This document shows, in pieces, positions 1 to 8,403 of a stretch of 64,000 bases of DNA; positions within the stretch are counted from its first letter, which is position 1, and the number at the start of each line of letters is the position of its first letter. A program made the position numbers and the translations under genes. The notes under the pieces were generated by a model, which ran no database searches, was not told where the DNA came from, and saw only the letters and a list, made by a program, of their open reading frames with translations. The stretch is from SAR86 cluster bacterium SAR86B (lineage in GTDB: Bacteria > Pseudomonadota > Gammaproteobacteria > Magnimaribacterales > Magnimaribacteraceae): the NCBI GenBank assembly GCA_905182235.1, contig CAJJAM010000003.1:1-64000 (forward strand). The letters are read 5' to 3'.

Positions 1-62
1 AATATGGCATCTTGAAAAGCAAGAAGCAAATTCTTTATCTTTCTTGTCAATATTGAGGAAAA
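1..62. other. Left-edge non-coding stretch
   Basis: No coding frame is supportable here. CAAGAA and TTCTTG form a weak inverted repeat downstream of the minus-strand tRNA-Val, but no T-run follows on either side, so I do not call a terminator. Confidence 0.4.
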
Positions 63-138
63 TGGTGGGCGATACAAGACTCGAACTTGTAACTTCCACC
101 GTGTAAAGGTGGCACTCTACCAATTGAGTTAATCGCCC
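63..138 (-). tRNA. tRNA-Val (anticodon UAC)
   Basis: Read on the minus strand this folds as a 76-nt cloverleaf. The acceptor arm GGGCGAT pairs with ATCGCCC, the anticodon stem is CCACC/GGTGG with loop TTTACAC, and the T arm carries TTCGAGT. The anticodon is UAC, which reads GUA and probably other GUN valine codons. The discriminator is A and the CCA tail is encoded in the DNA. Confidence 0.95.
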
Positions 139-181
139 TGAAGAGCCGCGATTATAGTTATTAAGTATATTGAAGTCACGG

Positions 182-1129
182 TTAAGTTAGGGTTTGGTCG
201 TTTGATACTCGCAATACAAATTCTTTTATTAGAGAGTCAATCTCTTCTGCGTGGGTGAACATCATCATGTGATCTCCTTCGTCTATAATTCTTAACTCTG
301 AGCCTTGTACCTTTTGAATCAATTCTCTAGCATGAGCCAAATCAACGTTTATGTCTTCGTTGCCATGAATTGCCAAAGTCGGAGCATTAATTTTCTCAAA
401 CGGTATTGAAAGGTTTGCAAACTGTTGATAATCGTTAACCACGCCCTCTCTTCTTAAACTCATCGGCCAAATCGACCACTCCATGGATTTTAGTTTTGCT
501 ACGTTCTTGGGGTTAGAGGTCAGGCGAATTCTGTTTTTAGGGTTGGGAAGCATCATGGCAGCCTTTTTTTTGGTGCCCAAAAAAGACATGGAATAAAGTC
601 CAGCCCACATACTAAAGTCAGAACCGTTCATCATTGACTCATCGTCTGGAAATTTATTTGCATAATCCTCTGAATAACTCACTGCTTCAAAGGCAATAAG
701 ACCCAAGGTTTTTTCAGGAAATTTAGCAGCAAATTCCATAGAAGAAGGCCCTCCTCCTGAAATACCCATAACCACAACTTTTTGTATGCCCAATACGTCC
801 AGCAGTTCGCTGTAAGCGGTTGCTTGTTCGGCAGGTGTTTTTCCAACGCCAAGAGGTGTTCTTAAATACCCAGGTCTTGATAGTATTAGTATCCTGAAAG
901 CGTCTGAAGAAATTATGTTTTGATCATGGCCTCCTGGAGATCCATGAATGCTCATCAATATTGGACCTTTGTCGCCAATTATTTTGTATTCGATTGGGCC
1001 GAGTTTGGTTTCTGCTATTTTTGAATGACCATTTAGATCATTCACTAAAGAAAATTTAAAGAACCGGTAATAAGAAACGAATAATGCGATAAGAGAAACA
1101 ACGATAATTAAAAAAATATCCATGGCCAT
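182..1129 (-). CDS. Membrane-anchored alpha/beta hydrolase
   Basis: This alpha/beta-fold hydrolase has an N-terminal hydrophobic segment (about residues 4-23) that probably anchors it in the inner membrane. The oxyanion-loop motif SIHGSPGG lies near residue 60, the nucleophile elbow GISGG near 122-126 supplies the serine, and an Asp in GNED (about 259) and a His in EGDH (about 287) complete the triad. A TTG lies one codon upstream, but I prefer the ATG at 1129. It sits 11 bases after the Baeyer-Villiger monooxygenase on the same strand. That fits an ester-hydrolysing step after ketone-to-ester oxidation, which is an inference from context. The substrate is unknown. Confidence 0.85.
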   Translation of the reverse strand: MAMDIFLIIVVSLIALFVSYYRFFKFSLVNDLNGHSKIAETKLGPIEYKIIGDKGPILMSIHGSPGGHDQNIISSDAFRILILSRPGYLRTPLGVGKTPAEQATAYSELLDVLGIQKVVVMGISGGGPSSMEFAAKFPEKTLGLIAFEAVSYSEDYANKFPDDESMMNGSDFSMWAGLYSMSFLGTKKKAAMMLPNPKNRIRLTSNPKNVAKLKSMEWSIWPMSLRREGVVNDYQQFANLSIPFEKINAPTLAIHGNEDINVDLAHARELIQKVQGSELRIIDEGDHMMMFTHAEEIDSLIKEFVLRVSNDQTLT

Positions 1130-1140
1130 CAAAGAATTCT

Positions 1141-2739
1141 TTAATTGCTTTTATCAAAGATGAATCCTTGGTAGTCATCAGCTGTAATTTCTTCTAATTT
1201 TTCGGTGTAAACAGGAACTCCTATGAAAGGAAGAAAAGCCTTTGCCTTATCTTCTATGTTTGATCCGTTGTACCAAGACTTCGTGGAAGTAAAAATTGTC
1301 ATGTCCGCAATCTCATTAACTAGCTTCATCCACTCATCTTCAGCAATTTTAGTAGATTCAATAACAGACTTATCATTTTCTAACATCCAACCAATGCAAT
1401 CTGCTATCCAGTTCACGTGTTGCTCAATTGAAGGCATCATATTGGAAAGAACTGACGGGCTGCCAGGTCCTGTTATGGTAAAAAGATTGGGAAAGTTTCT
1501 TACTCCAAGACCTAAGTAAGATTTAGCACCCTCTTTCCACTGATCCCTTAAATTAATCTCATTTCTACCTAAAATATCCAGACTGGTTAATGCGCCTGTC
1601 ATGGCATCAAATCCAGTGGCTAAAATCAGAGTGTCTATCTCATAGGTTTCATCCGCTTCTATCGCATTGGAGTGTACTTTTTCTATTGGTGTGGCGTGCA
1701 AGTCAATCAGGTGGACATTGTCTCTGTTGAAGGTCTCAAAATAACCAGTGTCTACACAAAGCCTTTTTCCTCCAATATGGTATTCAGGGCAGAGTTTTTT
1801 AGCCGTTTCGGGGTCATTTACTGTTTCTTTTATTTTGTTTCTTACAAAATTTGCTGCCACTTCATTGGCATCTACGTCTACCGGGATATCCCCGTAACCT
1901 CCAAAAAATCCTAATCCTGATTTTTTCCAATTTTCTTCGAGCTGGCTATTCACTTCTTCAAGGTCGGATTCACTTATTAATGCTTCTCCTGAATCACTTG
2001 CAATACCAAAACCATTTAAATAATTTTCTTTTCTAAACTCTGCATACCTTTCCTTAACTTTTGCCTCGGTTTCTGTGTCCATGGGTCCGTTATTAGAAGG
2101 TATGGAATAATTAGGAGTTCTTTGAAAGACATAGAGATTATTAACATCCTTAGCTATCTCTGGGATGGTCTGAATTGATGAGGAACCAGTGCCTATTATT
2201 GCAACATTTTTTCCTGTGAAGTCCACCTCATCTCTTGGCCAAGTTGCTGTGTGAAGCAATTCTCCTTCAAACGATTCAAGTCCTTCTATTTCTGGTTTAT
2301 TAGGAACGGACAGACATCCTGTGGCAAAAATACAAAATTTAGTTTGATATTCCTGTTTGCTGGTCTTGATGCTCCATTGTGAATTCGCTTCATTAAATTT
2401 AGCCTCCACAACTTCTTCTTCAAAATTTATGTCTTTTTTTAGATCAAATCTATCTGCTACATGATTAAGATATTCTAATATCTCAGGCCCTGCTGAGTAT
2501 TTTTCACTCCAGTTCCATTCTTGTTGAAGATCTTCATCAAATTGATAAGAATACTCCAGAGAAGGGATGTCGCATCTGGCTCCAGGATACCTGTTCCAAT
2601 TCCAAGTTCCTCCTAGTTCATCCGATTTTTCAATTACCAGGACAGATAGGCCCATGTTTCTGAGCTTATGAAACATAAATAAGCCAGAAACTCCTGCTCC
2701 AACAATTACCACATCATACTTGCTGTCTTTGCCAATCAT
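1141..2739 (-). CDS. Flavin Baeyer-Villiger monooxygenase
   Basis: This type I Baeyer-Villiger monooxygenase (532 aa, normal length) would use FAD, NADPH and oxygen to convert a ketone into an ester or lactone. An FAD Rossmann motif GAGVSG is at 14-19, a second dinucleotide motif GTGSSS at 183-188, and the family fingerprint FxGxxxHxxxWP is present as FEGELLHTATWP at 157-168. A late ATGF motif is also present. The ATG is preceded by GGAGAG at good spacing. The gene leads a two-gene operon with the alpha/beta hydrolase. The pairing resembles alkanone or terpenone/steroid ketone breakdown, but the sequence alone does not give the substrate. Confidence 0.93.
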   Translation of the reverse strand: MIGKDSKYDVVIVGAGVSGLFMFHKLRNMGLSVLVIEKSDELGGTWNWNRYPGARCDIPSLEYSYQFDEDLQQEWNWSEKYSAGPEILEYLNHVADRFDLKKDINFEEEVVEAKFNEANSQWSIKTSKQEYQTKFCIFATGCLSVPNKPEIEGLESFEGELLHTATWPRDEVDFTGKNVAIIGTGSSSIQTIPEIAKDVNNLYVFQRTPNYSIPSNNGPMDTETEAKVKERYAEFRKENYLNGFGIASDSGEALISESDLEEVNSQLEENWKKSGLGFFGGYGDIPVDVDANEVAANFVRNKIKETVNDPETAKKLCPEYHIGGKRLCVDTGYFETFNRDNVHLIDLHATPIEKVHSNAIEADETYEIDTLILATGFDAMTGALTSLDILGRNEINLRDQWKEGAKSYLGLGVRNFPNLFTITGPGSPSVLSNMMPSIEQHVNWIADCIGWMLENDKSVIESTKIAEDEWMKLVNEIADMTIFTSTKSWYNGSNIEDKAKAFLPFIGVPVYTEKLEEITADDYQGFIFDKSN

Positions 2740-2808
2740 TAAAAACTCTCCAATTTTTCTTGTTCCAATTATGTATTGCTTTTAGTAACTATGCAATTGG
2801 TCCAAATC

Positions 2809-2831
2809 TTAATTAATACTCAATTAATTAA
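2809..2831. repeat. AT-rich perfect inverted repeat between divergent genes
   Basis: TTAATTAAT and ATTAATTAA form 9-bp perfect arms around a 5-nt spacer in the 130-bp divergent region between the monooxygenase and the exported esterase. It could be an operator, but the low-complexity AT composition makes chance occurrence fairly likely. Confidence 0.35.
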
Positions 2832-2869
2832 TACAAATAAATCAAAAATAGGTAATGTAGAGGTCTGAT

Positions 2870-3832
2870 ATGAAACTTTTTTACCTCTCTTTGACAATTG
2901 CTATTTCTGCTTCAAGCTTTTTAAATATTTCTGCTTCTGAAAGCCAATACGATGGCTTTCAAAAAAAAATAGAAGTTCCTTTGGCGGCTTCTTTGCCGAT
3001 TAAAGGTATTAAAGCTGACTATTGCATAAAAAAACCTAAAGCTGGGAGATCTTCTTTCAATTGTGAAGGGCTAAGCTTCGTATTGAATGTCCCAGTAATA
3101 TGCCTTACTAAATCATGCGGACTAATTATAGATGTGCATGGCTGGAATATGGATGCCAGAATACAAGACCGCAATACTAAGCTTATAAAACTGGGTGGTG
3201 AAAAAGGATATATCGTCTTGAATCCACAAGCGAAGAAATCAACAACAGGAAGATCATGGACTCCTAAAGATGACAAGAAAGTTCTTGCTGTCATCAACAG
3301 TGTAGAAAAAGCTTTCCAAGTGATGGAGGAAAGGGTGCATTTCACAGGTTTCTCTCAAGGAGCCCTCATGACTTGGAGGTTTGTTTGTAAGTACTCTGAA
3401 AAGTTTGGATCTGTTGCACCCATTGCTCACGGTGCAGGAACTTATATTAGCTCTGCAAGGCCTCTTAGGATTAAAGTCATGGATAATTGTTTTGGAACAA
3501 ATGAATTAGATATTTTGTATGCTCATGGAAGTAAAGATAAGTTGGTACACTTTAGTGGAGCAATAAATACCGTCAAAAAAATTGGCAGTGAGTGGCAATT
3601 AGGCAATGCAAAGATAATCTCTGAAGATGAAAACCATAAACGCATACGGTTTAGTAACTCAAAAGGTACTAAATTAGAATTTCTCAGCTATGATTGGATT
3701 TCTCAATATGGATCCGGCCATTGCTTTCCTGGAGTAAAGAGTTACCTCGGATGCGGAGAAAACAACCCGTTGCGTTGGGGCGAAGAAGTTCTTAAATTTT
3801 TTATAGACAACCCCAAGGTAGCACCAAGCTAA
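2870..3832 (+). CDS. Secreted PHB-depolymerase/feruloyl-esterase-like hydrolase
   Basis: This is a 320-aa serine esterase of the LpqC/PHB-depolymerase group (COG3509-like). It starts with a signal peptide (about residues 1-23), so it probably acts in the periplasm or outside the cell. The strand and oxyanion motif DVHGW is near 89, the nucleophile elbow GFSQG around Ser162, a candidate Asp223 in GSKD, and a candidate catalytic His284 in SGHCFPG. Several cysteines could form disulfides, as usual for secreted members. Likely substrates are polyester, feruloyl or other acyl esters; the sequence does not decide between them. Its stop codon is nested with that of the convergent small gene at 3829. 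Confidence 0.85.
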   Translation: MKLFYLSLTIAISASSFLNISASESQYDGFQKKIEVPLAASLPIKGIKADYCIKKPKAGRSSFNCEGLSFVLNVPVICLTKSCGLIIDVHGWNMDARIQDRNTKLIKLGGEKGYIVLNPQAKKSTTGRSWTPKDDKKVLAVINSVEKAFQVMEERVHFTGFSQGALMTWRFVCKYSEKFGSVAPIAHGAGTYISSARPLRIKVMDNCFGTNELDILYAHGSKDKLVHFSGAINTVKKIGSEWQLGNAKIISEDENHKRIRFSNSKGTKLEFLSYDWISQYGSGHCFPGVKSYLGCGENNPLRWGEEVLKFFIDNPKVAPS

Positions 3833-4017
3833 GTTTTCCTTAAAAACCCCTCTTCTTCGGCAATCATCTCTGCTCTCAATTTTAAATACTTAGCGAGAAC
3901 TAAATTATCAATTCCACGAGACTCGTCTCTGGCTTTGGTCCATAAATCAGTAAGAACCTTATCTTCCTGTAGTTCAGCAACAACTTTTCCAATGTGAAAT
4001 CTATTAGCTTTAATCAA
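3829..4017 (-). CDS. Small hypothetical protein, doubtful
   Basis: A 62-aa frame rich in charged, helix-forming residues; I do not recognise it. It would have to start with TTG at 4017 (a stop lies two codons upstream) and has no clear ribosome binding site. In its favour, the composition looks protein-like, it does not shadow another gene, and it fills the gap before the atu-like operon. It ends in CTAA, sharing bases with the stop codon of the convergent esterase, a pattern repeated at other convergent pairs in this window. Confidence 0.35.
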   Translation of the reverse strand: MIKANRFHIGKVVAELQEDKVLTDLWTKARDESRGIDNLVLAKYLKLRAEMIAEEEGFLRKT

Positions 4018-4063
4018 AATTTAAATAAGTATAATTTTAGGTCTATGCAAAAGTTTCCTAAGT

Positions 4064-4089
4064 GGTAATATCGGTACCTAAATATTACC
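4064..4089. promoter_or_regulatory. Candidate TetR operator upstream of the atu-like operon
   Basis: GGTAATAT and ATATTACC form perfect 8-bp arms separated by 10 bases, with an additional GGTACC palindrome in the spacer. The element sits 58 bases before the carboxyltransferase start codon. The operon encodes a TetR-type regulator at 7731, and TetR proteins bind palindromes of this size. The known AtuR repressor of Pseudomonas also binds inverted repeats before the atu genes. Assignment to this regulator is an inference. Confidence 0.55.
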
Positions 4090-4146
4090 GTTAAAAGAAA
4101 ACAAGGTGTCCAACTAACCATTAAAAAGTTAATTATAAATCAAGTC

Positions 4147-5802
4147 ATGAAAAACTCCCTACTATCTTCGCCCTTAAAATCAGATATCGATAATAAATCT
4201 GAAGAATTTGCTAACTACAAGGCAGCCATGTTAGAAAAGTTGGATGGAATTGAAGATCTTTTGGATTATGTTGAACTTGGCGGTGGCATGCATCATCACG
4301 AAAGACTTGCTGCCAGAGGGAAAATGCCCGTAAGAGAAAGAATTGCTAATTTCCTTGATCCTGACACACCCTTCCTAGAAATTAGCTCCTTAGCAGCCTA
4401 TGCATCTGATTATCCGGTTGGTGGTGGTTGTGTTGCAGGAATAGGCATTGTTGCAGGAACGGAAGTGGTTATATTTGCTAACGATCCAACGGTTTTAGCA
4501 GGAGCCATGCACGCTTATTCTGGAAAGAAATGGACTAGAGCAATGGAGATATCCAGAGTTAATAAAATACCTTACGTGCAATTTGTTGAATCTTCTGGAG
4601 GAGACCTCAGGATGGGTGGAGGAAAGGGCAAAAGTAAAACAAGAGGAACTATACTCGGAGCAGGGCATTTTGCAGAATCAGGTAGAACATTTTACGACGT
4701 CACTGAACTTTCTAAATTAAGAATACCTACCATATCAATAGTATTTGGTTCCTCTACAGCCGGAGGTGCTTACCAACCAGGAATGTCAGATTACAATATA
4801 TTTATTAAAAAGCAGTCCAAAGTTTTTCTAGGAGGTCCCCCTCTTGTAAAAATGGCAACGGGAGAAGAATCCGATGATGAAACTCTGGGCGGCGGTCAGA
4901 TGCATGCTGAAAAATCTGGATTAGCCGACTATTTAGCAGAAGATGAAATGGATGCTCTAAGAATAGGAAGAGAAGTTGTTTCTCATTTAAATTGGAGAAA
5001 AGGAGGCTCTGGGCCCACGCATACATCAGATGAACCTGTAAACGAAATAGAAGACCTTCTTGGTCTTGTGGATCCTGACCTAAAGCGACCTTTTGATGTG
5101 AAAGAGGTAATTAGCAGAGTGGTTGATGGATCTAGATTTGAAGAATTTAAGCCTTTATTTGGCCAAACCATGGTTTGTGGTTTTGCATCCATACATGGCT
5201 ATACCGTTGGGATACTAGGAAATAATGGACCCATTTTTCCAGACACGGCCTCCAAAGGTGCTCATTTTGTTCAGCTGTGTAATCAAATCGATGTGCCTAT
5301 TATCTTTTTACAAAACATAACTGGTTTTGTAGTTGGTAAAGACTATGAACGGGATGGTCAAATTAAAAAAGGTGCTCAATTCTTAAATTCAGTTTCTAAT
5401 TCTACCGTTCCTCACCTAACGGTTATTCTGGGCAATTCGTACGGTGCTGGAACATACGCTATGTCAGGAAGAGCTTTTGATAACCGATTTACGTTCCTTT
5501 GGCCTTCAGCAAAAATTGCCGTAATGGGACCTCAACAAATTGCTGGTGTCATGTCCATCGTTAGGCGTGCAAGAGCAGCTAGAACTGGTGAGAAATTCGA
5601 CGAGAAAGAAGATGCTCAAATGGTAGCATTTGCAGAACGAGTTCAAGAAGAAGGGTCACTTGCCTTAAGAGCGACAGGTGCAATTAGTGATGATGGCATT
5701 ATTGACCCAAGAGACACGAGAACAGTGCTTGGCTTATGCCTTTCAGTGGTGAATGGAAAAGCCGTTGAAGGTGCGCCAGGATATGGAGTATACAGACTAT
5801 GA
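4147..5802 (+). CDS. atuC: Acyl-CoA carboxylase carboxyltransferase (beta) subunit, geranyl/methylcrotonyl-CoA type
   Basis: This 551-aa carboxyltransferase transfers CO2 from biotin to a branched unsaturated acyl-CoA. It has the double crotonase-like fold of the MccB/AtuC/LiuB family. Glycine-rich oxyanion segments are visible in the N half (SSTAGGAYQPGMSDYN near residue 202) and in the C half (GNSYGAGTYAMSGRAFDNRF near 432). The stop overlaps the start of the alpha subunit in ATGA, so the two are translationally coupled. Methylcrotonyl-CoA carboxylase (liuB) is the main alternative. I favour geranyl-CoA carboxylase because an AtuA homologue and an enoyl-CoA hydratase follow, while no isovaleryl-CoA dehydrogenase or HMG-CoA lyase is present. 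Confidence 0.8.
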   Translation: MKNSLLSSPLKSDIDNKSEEFANYKAAMLEKLDGIEDLLDYVELGGGMHHHERLAARGKMPVRERIANFLDPDTPFLEISSLAAYASDYPVGGGCVAGIGIVAGTEVVIFANDPTVLAGAMHAYSGKKWTRAMEISRVNKIPYVQFVESSGGDLRMGGGKGKSKTRGTILGAGHFAESGRTFYDVTELSKLRIPTISIVFGSSTAGGAYQPGMSDYNIFIKKQSKVFLGGPPLVKMATGEESDDETLGGGQMHAEKSGLADYLAEDEMDALRIGREVVSHLNWRKGGSGPTHTSDEPVNEIEDLLGLVDPDLKRPFDVKEVISRVVDGSRFEEFKPLFGQTMVCGFASIHGYTVGILGNNGPIFPDTASKGAHFVQLCNQIDVPIIFLQNITGFVVGKDYERDGQIKKGAQFLNSVSNSTVPHLTVILGNSYGAGTYAMSGRAFDNRFTFLWPSAKIAVMGPQQIAGVMSIVRRARAARTGEKFDEKEDAQMVAFAERVQEEGSLALRATGAISDDGIIDPRDTRTVLGLCLSVVNGKAVEGAPGYGVYRL

Positions 5803-7724
5803 CTTTTCATAAATTACTTATTGCCAACAGAGGTGAAATTGCTTGCCGGATAATAAAAAGCGCCCACGATATGGGTATAAGCTGTGTTGCAGTCTATGTT
5901 GATGCGGATGCGGATTCTCTTTTTGTAAAACAAGCTGACGAAGCAATAAGACTCTCAGATTCTTATTTAAATTCTAAAGAAATTATTGCTGCTGCTAAGA
6001 CTACCGGAGCACAGGCCATTCATCCTGGTTACGGTTTTTTATCTGAAAATGCTAAATTTTCAAGAGATGTATTAAAGGAAGGTTTAATTTGGGTTGGTCC
6101 AAATTCAAGAGTTATCACATCCATGGGCGATAAACTTAAAGCCAAAGTGTTGGCAGAAAAAGCTGGCGTCCCTACCCTTCCTATGACTACTGACCCAAAA
6201 AAAGCGGGGTCAATAGGTTTTCCAGTTCTGATCAAAGCTGCTGCAGGTGGTGGAGGCAAAGGAATGAGAATTGTTGAGACTAAAAAAGACTTAAAAGAGT
6301 CAATACTTAGCGCTCAAAGAGAAGCTTTATCTGGGTTTGGAGATGACAGAGTATTCATAGAACGTTACGTCGGCTCTTCAAGGCATATTGAAATTCAAAT
6401 ACTTGGAGATTCTCATGGAAACGTTGTTCATTTAGGTGAAAGAGAGTGCTCTATTCAAAGAAGGCATCAAAAAATAATAGAAGAATCACCTTCGCCGAGA
6501 GTTGACCCTGAAATGAGACAAGCAATGGGAGAAGCTGCTGTTAATCTAGCCAAAAAACTTAAATATGAATCAGCAGGAACCGTTGAATTCTTGGTTGACG
6601 ATAAAACAGGAGAATTTTGGTTCTTAGAAGTTAACACCAGATTACAAGTAGAACACCCTGTCACGGAAGGCGTAACTGGAAAAGATTTAGTTTATGAACA
6701 ACTGAGAATTGCTCGAGGAGAAGAGTTAGGCTATGAACAAGGCGATGTTGAATGGCAAGGCTCTTCAATAGAGGCAAGACTCTATGCAGAAGACCCTTCT
6801 AACGACTTTCTTCCTGCTACTGGTCAGCTGATAGCCTATCAACCAGATGCAAATATTGAAGCAAGATGGGATACCGGGGTAGAACAAGGTTCAGTAATCG
6901 GAACTGATTTTGATCCAATGATCGCAAAAGTAATTAGCACTGGAAAAACGAGAACAGATGCAGCCAACAAACTAGCTCTTGCTTTGGAATCGCTCCACAT
7001 CGGCGGAGTAATTACAAATAGAGATTTTTTAGTTTCATCATTAAGGTCTGAAGAATTTCATCAAGGGCTTACTACTTCTGATTTTATTGAGAAGGTTAAT
7101 CCGCAAAGAAAAATTCCCATGGTGGGAGAAACTTTAGAGCTCGCATCTTCGGTGGCTGCTCTTTGGATTCAAGGCTTAAATAGAAATAATTCTAGAACGC
7201 TAAGTCAGATTCCATCGGGATGGAGAAACTCGAGACTTCCTAAGCAAAAATTATCATTTAAGTGCCTAGAAGAAGAAGCAACAATCACTTATCAAATACG
7301 CAGAGACGGGTCTTTTGATTTAAATGAAGGGTCTATTGCAAAAATATTTAACTGGAAAGAATCTGGAATAGATATTGAAATAGATGGACAGCGCTTCTTT
7401 TCAAAGGTTACTAAGAATAAAGAAACTGTTGTTGTTCATATGCCTTGGGGAGATGCTGTTTTAGAGATATTACCAAGGTTTGTCTTGCCAGGAAGTGAAG
7501 TCCAAGCAGGAGGCTTAATTGCCCCCATGCCAGGAAAAGTAATTGATCTAAAAGTGAAAGTTGGATCTAAAGTCAAAAAAGGAGATACTTTGGTTATTTT
7601 AGAGGCCATGAAAATGGAACACCAAGTCAAAGCTTTTGAAGATGGGAAAGTTAGTAAACTCTTAATTCGAAAAGATGATCAACTTGAAAATGGTACTCTT
7701 CTAATGGTTGTAGACCCTAAGTAA
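5799..7724 (+). CDS. atuF: Biotin carboxylase/biotin carrier (alpha) subunit of acyl-CoA carboxylase
   Basis: This 641-aa subunit carboxylates its own biotin with ATP and bicarbonate and passes the CO2 to the beta subunit. The biotin carboxylase domain occupies about residues 1-450, with the ATP-grasp loop GGGGKGMR at 150-157 and an EHPVTE motif. A middle linking domain follows, then a C-terminal biotinyl domain with the attachment motif EAMKMEH at 602-608 (Lys605). Length and order match AtuF, LiuD and MccA. It is coupled to the beta subunit by a 4-bp overlap and followed by a TetR gene after 6 bp. Geranyl-CoA specificity is inferred from context only. Confidence 0.85.
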   Translation: MTFHKLLIANRGEIACRIIKSAHDMGISCVAVYVDADADSLFVKQADEAIRLSDSYLNSKEIIAAAKTTGAQAIHPGYGFLSENAKFSRDVLKEGLIWVGPNSRVITSMGDKLKAKVLAEKAGVPTLPMTTDPKKAGSIGFPVLIKAAAGGGGKGMRIVETKKDLKESILSAQREALSGFGDDRVFIERYVGSSRHIEIQILGDSHGNVVHLGERECSIQRRHQKIIEESPSPRVDPEMRQAMGEAAVNLAKKLKYESAGTVEFLVDDKTGEFWFLEVNTRLQVEHPVTEGVTGKDLVYEQLRIARGEELGYEQGDVEWQGSSIEARLYAEDPSNDFLPATGQLIAYQPDANIEARWDTGVEQGSVIGTDFDPMIAKVISTGKTRTDAANKLALALESLHIGGVITNRDFLVSSLRSEEFHQGLTTSDFIEKVNPQRKIPMVGETLELASSVAALWIQGLNRNNSRTLSQIPSGWRNSRLPKQKLSFKCLEEEATITYQIRRDGSFDLNEGSIAKIFNWKESGIDIEIDGQRFFSKVTKNKETVVVHMPWGDAVLEILPRFVLPGSEVQAGGLIAPMPGKVIDLKVKVGSKVKKGDTLVILEAMKMEHQVKAFEDGKVSKLLIRKDDQLENGTLLMVVDPK

Positions 7725-7730
7725 ATTTTT

Positions 7731-8387
7731 GTGGCTCTTTCTCTAAGTAATTCAGATCAACTTAATGTGATTGAGAGATCAGTGAAGACACCCAAACCTT
7801 TATTGTCAAAATCTAAAGAGAAGCTCTTGTCAAATAGACAAAAGGAAGCTCTTGAAGATTTAGAAGAGCTGATCAAAGGTGGCTACCCTCAACTAACAAT
7901 GTCTGAAATAGCAGCTAATCTTAAAGTTTCTTTAAGAACTTTATATGAAATAGCCCCCAAGAAAGAAGAATTGATTTTGATAGCAGTAGACAGATTGCTG
8001 TTTAAAATTGGAGCAGCTGCACAAAAGGCAATTAATTTAAGCGATTCACCCATGGCTAAATTAAATGCATTTCTTAATGAAACAAATAAAGCAACAGAAA
8101 GAAATACTCTTGCTTTTACAGAAGACTTTGGGAGGATTCAAGGTGCAAAAGATCTGGTGGACTCGCATGAAAATTATGTGATGAATGTGACAGAACAACT
8201 CCTGGAAGAAGCAATAATTGCCAATGAAATAATTTCTATTGATACATCGGCAATGGCTTTAATCTTGTCAGGTCTCAGCAGAGAATTGGATAAGAAATAC
8301 TTAAAGAAAGAACTTAAAATTACCCCTTCTGATGCTTTAAAAGAAATAATAGAAGTTATTTTTAAAGGCCTCAAAAGAAACGAATAG
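7731..8387 (+). CDS. TetR-family transcriptional regulator
   Basis: This 218-aa protein has an N-terminal extension of about 35 residues. A TetR helix-turn-helix follows at roughly residues 40-85, with the recognition-helix region LKVSLRTLYEIAPKKEELI. The C-terminal ligand domain is all-helical and divergent. It starts with GTG six bases after the carboxylase alpha gene and lies inside the operon, so it is co-transcribed with its likely targets. The perfect palindrome at 4064-4089 is the best candidate operator. A repressor relieved by an acyl-CoA such as geranyl-CoA would parallel AtuR, but the ligand is not known. Confidence 0.8.
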   Translation: MALSLSNSDQLNVIERSVKTPKPLLSKSKEKLLSNRQKEALEDLEELIKGGYPQLTMSEIAANLKVSLRTLYEIAPKKEELILIAVDRLLFKIGAAAQKAINLSDSPMAKLNAFLNETNKATERNTLAFTEDFGRIQGAKDLVDSHENYVMNVTEQLLEEAIIANEIISIDTSAMALILSGLSRELDKKYLKKELKITPSDALKEIIEVIFKGLKRNE

Positions 8388-8403
8388 AATTATTGGAGAA
8401 ATT

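Noticed and set aside
4147-7724. Assignment of the carboxylase pair to leucine catabolism (liuB/liuD)
   Set aside because: Not excluded, but no isovaleryl-CoA dehydrogenase or HMG-CoA lyase is adjacent and an AtuA homologue is in the operon, so the atu-like reading is preferred.
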